Shown here piece by piece: positions 56,649-64,000 of a stretch of DNA of 64,000 nucleotides. Source of the stretch: Shewanella sp. CG12_big_fil_rev_8_21_14_0_65_47_15 (GTDB lineage Bacteria; Pseudomonadota; Gammaproteobacteria; Enterobacterales; Shewanellaceae); the NCBI RefSeq assembly GCF_002783505.1, contig NZ_PFGL01000045.1, positions 62,001-126,000 on the forward strand, given 5' to 3'. The notes beneath the pieces were generated by a model. It was not told the origin of the DNA. It did not search any database and worked only from the letters and a program-made list of their open reading frames with translations. The translations under genes and the position numbers were made by a program. The stretch's first letter is position 1, and each line of letters opens with the position of its first letter.

Positions 56649-56742
56649 ATAACGATCTTAGGTTGTGAGTTTCAGCATCTTAAGCTTACTCATCGACCAA
56701 TCGGATAACACCTATTCGAACCTTCAATAATAGAGACAGCGA

Positions 56743-57573
56743 ATGACACATAATCCGCCCAATACATTCAATAACATGTTTATCATCGCAGTCTTTGAAC
56801 TGCGAAAATTTTTCTTCAATACCCGCGGCATCATCGCGCTGATTGCCTTTGCACTGGTATGGGGAGTGTTGTTGATCTACCCCATTCAAGGGGCATCGGC
56901 AATGTTGATGCAACCGAATATCAAAGACTTAATCGATGGTCTATTTGGGGTAAATACCCTTAATGTCTTATTTGAATGGCCTGTGGCGGAAATGGCAGTA
57001 TTTTGGTGTTTTGCACTGTATCTATTCCCTATGTTTAGCATCTTGATCGCCGCCGATCAGTTTTCATCGGACAAAACCCGCGGCACACTGCGTTTCTTCA
57101 GCATTCGCACCAGCCGCGACAGCTTATTATTTGGCCGCTTTCTCGGGCAAATATTGATCCAAGGTCTACTGATTTTACTGACGATTATTGCCACTATCGC
57201 CCTCGCCCTTTACAGAGATAGTCAGTTATTTTTACAGGCAATAAGCTCTGGAGCCTTAGTAGGTTTAAATTTGCTCATTGTTATTTTGCCCTTTACCGCC
57301 CTGATGACCTTATTATCTTTATATGCCCGCACCGCGCGTCAGGCGATGGTATTAGCCACCATCCTGTGGACTTTAGTCTCACTTGCAATTTTGCTATTGA
57401 GTCATCAATCAAGCCTTTTAGCGGAACTTCAATGGTTACTGCCTGGCGCTCAGCTTTCCAACATGATCAACACTAATGGTCTCAATAGTTTAGCCTTTGC
57501 CCACATCCCATTATTACAAACTGTGGCAGCCCTATTACTTGGCCGAGTTTATATCCAAAGGAGTCAACTATGA
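56743..57573 (+). CDS. ABC-2 type transporter permease
   Basis: This 276-aa protein has six hydrophobic segments in the ABC-2 exporter pattern, with the conserved DQFSSDKTRGTLRFFSIRTS loop after helix 2. It pairs with the ATPase encoded immediately downstream (ATGA overlap). The substrate is unknown. The ATG at 56743 is used; one at 56779 is possible. Confidence 0.87.
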   Translation: MTHNPPNTFNNMFIIAVFELRKFFFNTRGIIALIAFALVWGVLLIYPIQGASAMLMQPNIKDLIDGLFGVNTLNVLFEWPVAEMAVFWCFALYLFPMFSILIAADQFSSDKTRGTLRFFSIRTSRDSLLFGRFLGQILIQGLLILLTIIATIALALYRDSQLFLQAISSGALVGLNLLIVILPFTALMTLLSLYARTARQAMVLATILWTLVSLAILLLSHQSSLLAELQWLLPGAQLSNMINTNGLNSLAFAHIPLLQTVAALLLGRVYIQRSQL

Positions 57574-58499
57574 TCCTCATTCAGTGCCAAGGGCTGTCAA
57601 AAAACTATGGCAGTAAAAAAGCCCTAAATAATATTAACTTAACTCTCGAGGCAGGCGCCCCCATCGCATTGGTCGGCCCCAACGGTGCCGGTAAAACCAC
57701 CCTATTTAGTCTGCTATGCGGTTATCTCACCCCTAGCGCAGGCACTATCACATTACTGGGTGAAGCACCAAATAGCCCGAAACTCTTAGGACAAATCGCC
57801 GCCCTGCCCCAAGATGCGGCCCTCGATCCCAATTTAACGATCATCAGCCAATTAACGTTATTTGGTCGCCTGCAGGGGATGGACAGTAAACAGGCGGCAC
57901 AGGAAGCAATGCGCGTGCTGAGCCTAGTGGATCTGGCTGACGTGGCGCAACAAAAGCCACCAAGCCTTAGCCACGGTATGAGTAAACGAGTGGCGATTGC
58001 CCAAGCCTTAATTGGCTCGCCTAAGCTAGTGCTGTTAGATGAACCCACCGCTGGACTGGATCCCGCCAACGCCAAAAAAGTTCGTGAACTGGTGAAAGCC
58101 CTTTCAACTACAACGACCTTTATGATCAGCTCCCATAATTTAGACGAACTGGAAAAACTCTGCGATCAAGTGCTGTACTTAGATAAGGGTGAGCTAAGCC
58201 AATCCGTCTCCATGCGCGCCAACACAGACAGTGACTACCTCACTCTAACCATGCAGCATTGCGACAGTGACAAATTATTGCAGGAAGTGGCCAAGCTTAG
58301 CGGCGTCATCAATGTGAGTGCCAAGCAAAGCAATAGCTTTGTTATCCAACTCGCAAATGATGAAGATAAGACGACTGAACAATCTGCTACCGATAACTAT
58401 CAGTTTGAGATGAAGTTACTTTCCCTCTTTAATCATCACCATTGGCAATATAAGATGCTGATGAAAGGGCGAACATTAGAAGAAACATTATTTTCCTAG
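57570..58499 (+). CDS. ABC transporter ATP-binding protein
   Basis: This 309-aa ATPase has Walker A GPNGAGKTT near residue 38, a Q-loop, the signature LSHGMSKRV (a variant of LSGGQ), Walker B LVLLDEPTAG and the H-switch SSHNLDEL. A C-terminal extension of about 90 residues follows the nucleotide-binding domain. It overlaps the permease by 4 bp and ends at a terminator. Confidence 0.92.
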   Translation: MILIQCQGLSKNYGSKKALNNINLTLEAGAPIALVGPNGAGKTTLFSLLCGYLTPSAGTITLLGEAPNSPKLLGQIAALPQDAALDPNLTIISQLTLFGRLQGMDSKQAAQEAMRVLSLVDLADVAQQKPPSLSHGMSKRVAIAQALIGSPKLVLLDEPTAGLDPANAKKVRELVKALSTTTTFMISSHNLDELEKLCDQVLYLDKGELSQSVSMRANTDSDYLTLTMQHCDSDKLLQEVAKLSGVINVSAKQSNSFVIQLANDEDKTTEQSATDNYQFEMKLLSLFNHHHWQYKMLMKGRTLEETLFS

Positions 58500-58514
58500 G
58501 ACTTTGCCCTTCCA

Positions 58515-58545
58515 TTAAAGCGCCATCGCGGCGCTTTAATTTTTA
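58515..58545 (+). terminator. Terminator after the ABC exporter genes
   Basis: AAAGCGCC and GGCGCTTT form an 8-bp stem with a 5-base loop, followed by AATTTTTA. Confidence 0.82.
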
Positions 58546-58596
58546 GTTGCCCAATCAAAAATGGTTCTTTAGCTTCGCACTAAATAAGGAGGGCAG

Positions 58597-59505
58597 ATGG
58601 ACAGATTGCGTGCATACGAAATATTTATGACTGTGGTAAGTAAAGGCAGCTTCAGCAAAGCGGCCGATATGCTCGATACTTCGCCCGCAAATGTGACACG
58701 CTATATCAATGATCTTGAAACCTATTTAGGTTGTAGATTATTAAACCGTAGCTCGCGCAAGTTGTCGCTCACCGCAAATGGCGAAGCCCTGTTTGAGCGT
58801 TGTAAGTCAATATTGGCGGATATCGAAGAAACCGAAGCCTTAGTGTCGTCCGAAACAATACAACCCCGGGGTCGATTACGGATTAATGCCCCTTTAAGTT
58901 TTGGAATTTTGCATCTGGCACCTTTGTGGCCAGAGTTTATTCGTCGCTACCCCGATCTCGAATTGGATATTACCTTGGTCGATCGAGTGGTTGATATTGT
59001 AGAGGAAGGCTACGACCTAGCACTGCGTATTTCACATGCTGGTTCGATTAATCATGCCGCGCGTAAACTGGCGAGTTCACATAACGTCTTATGCGCCGCA
59101 CCTGCATATATACAACAATGCGGCATTCCTCAAACGCCCAATGATTTAAAGCTGCACGAATGTATCACCTATATTTACTCAGGCGACGAATGGAGCTTTA
59201 CCGACAGCGGCGGCCAGACGCACAATGTTCGCGTTAAGGGCAAAGTGCAGACGAATAATGGCGATACGGCACGGGCAATGGCACTCAGTGGTTCAGGCAT
59301 CATCTGGCAACCCACGTTTCTGATTGGCCCGGATTTAGCGTCAGGAGCTTTGGTAGCATTACTTCAGGACTATAAACTGCCGGACATTGATATCCTTGCC
59401 ATGTATCCAAGCCGGCGCTACCTCAGCGCCAAGGTTCGAGTGATGATAGATTTTTTGGTAGAAGCCTTCGCTGGCACGCCGCCTTGGGATATAAAACCCA
59501 AATGA
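58597..59505 (+). CDS. LysR-family transcriptional regulator
   Basis: This 302-aa protein has the LysR helix-turn-helix (VVSKGSFSKAADMLDTSPAN, then VTRYINDLE) and a substrate-binding domain with PRGRLRINAPLSFGILHLAP. This subgroup often controls oxidoreductase or detoxification genes. AAGGAGG precedes the ATG. It converges on an SDR gene, a possible target, though that gene's promoter lies 0.9 kb away. Confidence 0.9.
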   Translation: MDRLRAYEIFMTVVSKGSFSKAADMLDTSPANVTRYINDLETYLGCRLLNRSSRKLSLTANGEALFERCKSILADIEETEALVSSETIQPRGRLRINAPLSFGILHLAPLWPEFIRRYPDLELDITLVDRVVDIVEEGYDLALRISHAGSINHAARKLASSHNVLCAAPAYIQQCGIPQTPNDLKLHECITYIYSGDEWSFTDSGGQTHNVRVKGKVQTNNGDTARAMALSGSGIIWQPTFLIGPDLASGALVALLQDYKLPDIDILAMYPSRRYLSAKVRVMIDFLVEAFAGTPPWDIKPK

Positions 59506-59602
59506 TGTCGCCACCGCTACCTGTAAGCCAAGGATGTTGGCACTGCTGTCATTTTCCATTCAAGATAATCGGTGTTACAAAACGCTGGTTGACTTAATTC
59601 AC

Positions 59603-59630
59603 AAAAAATCGGGCCCATCATAACAGGCCC
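59603..59630 (-). terminator. Probable terminator after the SDR gene
   Basis: On the minus strand GGGCC, a loop of about 10 bases and GGCCC are followed by GATTTTTTG. The stem is short. Confidence 0.6.
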
Positions 59631-59637
59631 TGCAATC

Positions 59638-60387
59638 CTACAACTGGCTCATACCACCGTCGGCAATCAGCTCAGTGCCGACGATGAAAGCCGAATCTGC
59701 TGACGACATAAATAACACAGTACTGGCCAGCTCTTCTGACGTGCCAAAACGGTTAAGTGGGATCTGCTCCTGAATCGATTTTGCCATCTGTTCAAGCTGT
59801 GCAGAGTCCATCCCTAAGCGGCCGTAAAGCGGCGTGCTAACTGGGCCAGGACTCACGACGTTAACCCGCACACCCAGCGGCAACAATTCTGCCGACAATG
59901 TCTTAGCAAACGAAATGAGCGCGGCTTTACTGGCAGCGTAGACAGATGAAGTCGGCATGCCAATATGTGCATTGATAGAACCATTAAGCACAATGGCGGC
60001 GCCGCGATTGAGCAGCGGTGTTAGCGCTTGTATGGTGAAGTAGGCACCTTTCACATTGACGTTAAATGTCTGATCCCACAAGGCTTCATCGACGTCTTGA
60101 AACGGAGCAAACTTAGCAACACCGGCGTTTATGAAAATGGCATCAAGTTTAATACCTTGTTGGCCCAACATATCCGCCAATTGTGCGGCGGCGTGAATAT
60201 TCCCCTGATCGTTTTTAAGCGCTATGGTGTTCGCACCAATGAGCACTTTTGCCTGTTCCAAGGTCGCCTGATCGCGTCCAGTAATAACAACCCGTGCACC
60301 CTCTTTGGCGTATTGAATGGCAGTCGCTAGGCCAATACCACTATTTCCACCGGTAACCAGCACTGTTTTATCTACAAATCTGTTCAT
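59638..60387 (-). CDS. Short-chain dehydrogenase/reductase
   Basis: This 249-aa SDR has the cofactor motif TGGNSGIG at 12-19, the NAG motif (IFINAGVAKF), the catalytic Ser (LNGSINAHIG) and YAASK, and the PGPVSTPLYG segment. Arg in ITGRDQ after the second strand suggests NADP(H). The substrate is unknown. Confidence 0.92.
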   Translation of the reverse strand: MNRFVDKTVLVTGGNSGIGLATAIQYAKEGARVVITGRDQATLEQAKVLIGANTIALKNDQGNIHAAAQLADMLGQQGIKLDAIFINAGVAKFAPFQDVDEALWDQTFNVNVKGAYFTIQALTPLLNRGAAIVLNGSINAHIGMPTSSVYAASKAALISFAKTLSAELLPLGVRVNVVSPGPVSTPLYGRLGMDSAQLEQMAKSIQEQIPLNRFGTSEELASTVLFMSSADSAFIVGTELIADGGMSQL

Positions 60388-60839
60388 ATGAAACTCCTAT
60401 CTTGATTAGTTTGGCTTTCGCATAACCTGCTGGGCCCATTGATTTAAGTCAGCATGTAAGGTCCTGGTTCACTCGCTCATTGCGTTCTCTGACGAGTACG
60501 GTTTCATGTAAAACTAACCATACCAGCGATGAGCGATTGGTCTTGTAAGACGACTTCACAGGCAGTGCGTAAAATATAATCAGACAGAAAGGTTCAAACA
60601 AACCCATAAATGTGGATGATCTATTCAGTTTTTATGAATGATGCATACCTTTATGGACGTTTGAATACAAATGACGAGTGAAATATTGGAAGCAAGAATA
60701 GTGGCTTGGGAAAATATTCTTCCCACTTATCTGACGGCCCAAAAATAAACCATTACCAAGCGATGACTAAAACAGGCAAAGAGAATCATTGAGAGTAGGA
60801 ATAACGGTTGGTATTTACGGAACGGTTTATTTTAGATAC
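60388..60839. other. Intergenic region upstream of the SDR gene
   Basis: It contains the SDR promoter region and otherwise no open frame or RNA that I can support. AT-rich, with no clear repeats. Confidence 0.4.
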
Positions 60840-60867
60840 AAAAAAACCGACGCTAAGGTCGGTTTTT
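60840..60867 (-). terminator. Terminator of the tRNA operon
   Basis: On the minus strand AAAAACCGACC, a short loop and GTCGGTTTTTTT lie immediately after the last tRNA. Confidence 0.88.
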
Positions 60868-60870
60868 AAG

Positions 60871-60957
60871 TGGTACCCGAGGCCAGACTTGAACTGGCAC
60901 GCTGTTACCAGCGAGGGATTTTAAATCCCTTGTGTCTACCGATTCCACCACTCGGGC
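60871..60957 (-). tRNA. tRNA-Leu (anticodon UAA), copy 2
   Basis: An 87-base gene with encoded CCA. The acceptor arm is GCCCGAG/CTCGGGT, the anticodon loop TTTAAAA and the variable arm long (CTCGCTGGTAACAGCG region). It differs from the copy at 61090 by one base in the D-loop (G here for the other's C on the plus strand). Confidence 0.93.
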
Positions 60958-61089
60958 AAACTCTGAATATCGCCAGCACTGCTGTTGATATTGTTAACTC
61001 TTTGCTTCGCTATTTTACTTATATTTCAAATAATATAGGTAACGAAGTTTAACGCTTCAGCTCGCTTTGAGCTGTCACCATTATAATAA

Positions 61090-61176
61090 TGGTACCCGAG
61101 GCCAGACTTGAACTGGCACGCTGTTACCAGCGAGGGATTTTAAATCCCTTGTGTCTACCCATTCCACCACTCGGGC
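61090..61176 (-). tRNA. tRNA-Leu (anticodon UAA), copy 1
   Basis: An 87-base gene with encoded CCA, anticodon TAA and a long variable arm. It is almost identical to the copy at 60871 and is transcribed before it in the same operon. Confidence 0.93.
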
Positions 61177-61225
61177 AAACTCTTTATATTAACGACGGGA
61201 ATCGTGTCATTAATACGTTAATCTA

Positions 61226-61299
61226 TGGAGGCGCGACCCGGAGTCGAACCGAGATCGACGGATTTGCAATCCGCAGCATAGCCATTCTGCCATCGCGCC
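61226..61299 (-). tRNA. tRNA-Cys (anticodon GCA)
   Basis: A 74-base gene with acceptor arm GGCGCGA/TCGCGCC, anticodon loop TTGCAAA, GGTTCGACTC T-arm and encoded CCA. Confidence 0.93.
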
Positions 61300-61320
61300 A
61301 TTTTTCCAATCTATCAAGAT

Positions 61321-61396
61321 TGGAGCGACATATCGGGTTCGAACCGATGACCTATACCTTGGCAAGGTATCGCTCTACCAACTGAGCTAATGTCGC
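61321..61396 (-). tRNA. tRNA-Gly (anticodon GCC)
   Basis: A 76-base gene with acceptor arm GCGACAT/ATGTCGC, TAGCTCAGTTGG D-arm, anticodon GCC, GGTTCGAACC T-arm and encoded CCA. It is first of the tRNA series after pgsA, matching E. coli glyW-cysT-leuZ. Confidence 0.94.
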
Positions 61397-61556
61397 CTTT
61401 CAACTGAGCTTGTATCGTGTAGAGTTAAGATTTTGTTTTCACTTCGTCTCTCGTCTACGGGGTGGCATTCTACCGATTTGCCATGCTGTGTCAACCGCTG
61501 TTTTATCGATAACTTACTGCTTGCGCACTAAATAATCTCTTTGATTTTTTATTGTG

Positions 61557-62105
61557 CTATTCAGCGGTCAGATCTTTCCAAGCGGCTAAAATGTAACTCA
61601 TCATTGACCAAAACGTTAATACCGCAGCGATATATAACAGCACAAATGCGGCTTGGATCATCAAGGGATTGTATTGCCAAATCAGGCCAATAATCGCCAC
61701 CATCTGAGCAGCGGTTTTATATTTACCAATCCAAGATACCGCAACCGTTCCGCGCTTACCTAATTCGGCCATCCACTCTCGCAGGGCTGAAATCACAATT
61801 TCACGACCGATCATAAAGAGTGCTGGCAGCGTGAGCCAAATATCGGCGTATTGGTCCACTAATAATACGAGCGCGGTAATCACCATCAGTTTATCGGCAA
61901 CGGGATCGAGAAAGGCGCCAAAACGAGTCAGTTGCTTCAGTTTACGGGCCGCATAACCGTCTAATGCATCCGTTAACGCCGCCAACCAAAACACAAATGC
62001 GGCAACAAAAGGTGTCCAACTGTAGGGTAAATAAAACAACACCACGAAAATGGGCAGTAAAAAAAGCCTGAAAAGAGTTAATGCTATGGGTAAGTTAAAC
62101 GGCAT
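61557..62105 (-). CDS. pgsA: Phosphatidylglycerophosphate synthase
   Basis: PgsA joins CDP-diacylglycerol and glycerol-3-phosphate in the inner membrane, the committed step to phosphatidylglycerol and cardiolipin. The 182-aa protein begins [14 protein letters not shown] as in E. coli. It has the CDP-alcohol phosphotransferase signature ([10 protein letters not shown], then [10 protein letters not shown]) and [17 protein letters not shown]. The ATG at 62105 is chosen over the TTG at 62111. It is 47 bp after uvrC. Confidence 0.94.
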   Translation of the reverse strand: MPFNLPIALTLFRLFLLPIFVVLFYLPYSWTPFVAAFVFWLAALTDALDGYAARKLKQLTRFGAFLDPVADKLMVITALVLLVDQYADIWLTLPALFMIGREIVISALREWMAELGKRGTVAVSWIGKYKTAAQMVAIIGLIWQYNPLMIQAAFVLLYIAAVLTFWSMMSYILAAWKDLTAE

Positions 62106-62152
62106 GATCAAACCAGTTAGTCAAAAGCAGCGCCAATCTTGCCTTAATTTTA

Positions 62153-63982
62153 TCACCCTCGCAATGCATCATGGATGGTTTGTGCCATTTCTATGCTGAT
62201 CCCTGGTACTTTGACTAATTCCGCCACACTTGCCCCTTTCACTTCTTGCAAACCACCTAAATGCTGTAACAACGCTTTACGGCGTTTAGGGCCAATTCCT
62301 GGGATAGATTCCAATGTTGAAGTATTGCGGGTTTTCTGACGACGATTGCGATGCCCCGTAATCGCAAATCGATGGGATTCATCGCGAATATGCTGGATAA
62401 GGTGCAACGCTGGCGAATCGCCCTCAAGGGAAAAGCTGGTTTCGGTATCCCCTAGGATCAAGGTTTCAAGCCCTGGTTTACGGCCTTCACCCTTCGCCAC
62501 CCCAACCAACTGTGGCGCTTTATCTAAATGGGTAAACTTTTCATCGACCACCTTCTGGGCGATACGCAACTGCCCTAAACCGCCATCGATAAACAGAATA
62601 TCAGGGATTTTACCGCCCGCTTCAATCTTATCGAAACGGCGACTAATGGCTTGCTTCATTGCGGCATAATCATCACCCGGGGTGATACCGTCAATATTAA
62701 AGCGCCGATACTCACCTTTATGTGGCCCTTCTCGGTTGAACACCACACAGGAAGCGACGGTACTCTCCCCCATGGTATGGCTGATATCGAAACATTCCAT
62801 CCGTTGGATAGGTGAACTCAATTCTAAAATTTCTTCTAATAGTACAAAGCGCTGCTCGACCGTGTTCTTATGGGACAAGCGTGTAACCACGGCATTGGTG
62901 GCATTGGTCACGGCTAACCTTAAGAAGCTCGCCCTATCGGCGCGCACATTAGTCTTTATCGAAAACTTTTTATTCAGCGCATTGGATACCGCGGCTTCCA
63001 GCTCGTGCAATTCTTCAAAGTTGTGGCTGATAACGACTTCCTTTGGAATCGTGCGCTGAATATCTGCATTTAGGTAAAACTGCAGAATAAAGGAGCGCAG
63101 CACTTCATCCATATCCGTCTGAGCCGGCACGGAAGGGTAATAACTCCGACTACCAAAGATTTTACCCTCACGGATAAATAACAAATGGAAACAGGCGATA
63201 CCCGACGCATAGTGCACACCAATCACGTCCATATCGCCTTTATTGTTCGATACCTCCTGCTGCTCGGCGACCTTGCGCAGCGCCATAATTTGATCACGAA
63301 ACCGTGCCGCCTGTTCATATTCCTGCCGCTCGGCCGCACGTTCCATTTTTTCAACCAAGGCGCTGATCACTTGCTGATCTTTGCCCTTTAAAAACAGGCT
63401 AGCGAGTTTCACTTGCTCGTCGTAGTCGGCATTGCTGACTTTTCCCACACAGGGCGCGCTGCAACGGGAAAGTTGATATTGCAAACAAGGGCGGGAACGG
63501 GATTTGTAATAAAGATCGTCACATTGGCGAATTGGAAAGAGTTTCTGCATTAAATGCAGGCTTTCACGCACCGCGCCGCCATTGGGATAAGGGCCAAAAT
63601 AATGGCCTTTTTCCCGCTGCGGACCACGATGATAGGCAAGCCTTGGATGCTCGTGCTGGCTCAATAAGATGTAAGGATAAGATTTATCATCACGCAATAA
63701 CACATTGTATTTTGGCATGTATTGCTTGATGTAATCATTTTCAAGCAGTAGCGCATCGGTTTCACTGTGGGTCAGCGTCACATCAATATGGTGAATATGC
63801 GAGACTAAGGCTTGGGTCTTAACATTGTCTAGATTTCTACGAAAATACGAGCTGAGCCGTTTTTTAAGATCCTTGGCTTTACCCACATAAATGACGTCAC
63901 CCTTGACGTCATACATGCGATAAACCCCGGCAGAAGATGAAACCGTGCGTAGAAAACTTTGGGCGTTAAAATCGGTCGACAT
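62153..63982 (-). CDS. uvrC: Excinuclease ABC subunit C
   Basis: UvrC makes the two incisions beside DNA damage in nucleotide excision repair. The 609-aa protein has the GIY-YIG nuclease ([20 protein letters not shown]), a UVR motif ([20 protein letters not shown] region), the RNase H-like C-terminal nuclease ([18 protein letters not shown]) and tandem helix-hairpin-helix motifs ([19 protein letters not shown]). The ATG at 63982 aligns with the E. coli start; one three codons upstream (63991) is possible. The gene is complete, 18 bp from the window edge. Confidence 0.95.
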   Translation of the reverse strand: MSTDFNAQSFLRTVSSSAGVYRMYDVKGDVIYVGKAKDLKKRLSSYFRRNLDNVKTQALVSHIHHIDVTLTHSETDALLLENDYIKQYMPKYNVLLRDDKSYPYILLSQHEHPRLAYHRGPQREKGHYFGPYPNGGAVRESLHLMQKLFPIRQCDDLYYKSRSRPCLQYQLSRCSAPCVGKVSNADYDEQVKLASLFLKGKDQQVISALVEKMERAAERQEYEQAARFRDQIMALRKVAEQQEVSNNKGDMDVIGVHYASGIACFHLLFIREGKIFGSRSYYPSVPAQTDMDEVLRSFILQFYLNADIQRTIPKEVVISHNFEELHELEAAVSNALNKKFSIKTNVRADRASFLRLAVTNATNAVVTRLSHKNTVEQRFVLLEEILELSSPIQRMECFDISHTMGESTVASCVVFNREGPHKGEYRRFNIDGITPGDDYAAMKQAISRRFDKIEAGGKIPDILFIDGGLGQLRIAQKVVDEKFTHLDKAPQLVGVAKGEGRKPGLETLILGDTETSFSLEGDSPALHLIQHIRDESHRFAITGHRNRRQKTRNTSTLESIPGIGPKRRKALLQHLGGLQEVKGASVAELVKVPGISIEMAQTIHDALRG

Positions 63983-64000
63983 CACTGACATCCACCGTTT

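Noticed and set aside
60870..61385. Plus-strand frames starting MVPEARLELARCYQRG, repeated twice
   Set aside because: They are translations of the opposite strand of the tRNA-Leu, Cys and Gly genes, a common false annotation.

Overview
This window is chromosomal DNA of a gammaproteobacterium, very probably a Shewanella. The tetraheme cytochrome CctA at 14782-15132 is typical of that genus, and several gene blocks follow the Escherichia coli order: bcp-gcvR-dapA-bamC, perM-bepA-arsC-like-hda-uraA, fadR-nhaB-dsbB, and uvrC-pgsA followed by glyW-cysT-leuZ-type tRNAs. No CRISPR array, prophage, insertion sequence or rRNA was seen. Identifications rest on reading the translated sequences; no database search was run.

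Left edge (1-1900): a CsgD-like LuxR regulator lies divergent from a cytochrome b561-family protein. The most distinctive block is 1911-14289, a minus-strand nitrate assimilation operon: narB (nitrate reductase), cobA (siroheme methyltransferase), a TrpD2/YbiB-like gene, nasT (ANTAR antiterminator), nirB, nirD, a NarK/NasA transporter and a PP2C-kinase fusion. A sigma-54 promoter with NtrC-like sites lies upstream of narB. A two-hexaloop RNA motif overlapping an intrinsic terminator sits inside the operon between nasT and nirB, so NasT probably controls read-through into the nitrite reductase, transporter and kinase half. Pentapeptide-coding 15-bp tandem repeats occur at three places in this operon.

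14700-20800: cctA, two gene remnants (a PQQ-type sugar dehydrogenase and a GNAT acetyltransferase), and an RND efflux pair. 20783-36650: conserved housekeeping genes (bamC, dapA, gcvR, bcp, argO/argP, perM, a TusA-like gene, bepA, an arsC-like gene, a DUF2069 gene, hda, a DUF2066 gene, uraA, grxD, sodB), plus a large lipoprotein with an HExxH motif.

36900-41700: the prkA-yeaH-ycgB stress operon. 41790-50100: fadR (with a likely operator), nhaB, dsbB, a degenerate Cache-HAMP-PAS histidine-kinase-like protein, a SpoIIAA-like gene, a DUF3802 gene, a YceI gene and a YaiI gene. 50109-53794: pdxH, a eukaryotic-type S-adenosylmethionine decarboxylase and speA; speA is preceded by a long leader with a terminator-like hairpin close to its start.

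54966-63982: cvfB, yceH, an ABC-2 exporter pair, a LysR regulator converging on an SDR oxidoreductase, four tRNA genes (Leu, Leu, Cys, Gly), pgsA and uvrC. Several starts were moved from the longest open frame (nirB, nirD, nasT, the trpD2-like gene, dsbB, fadR, prkA, yaiI, cctA) on the basis of ribosome binding sites and family lengths.
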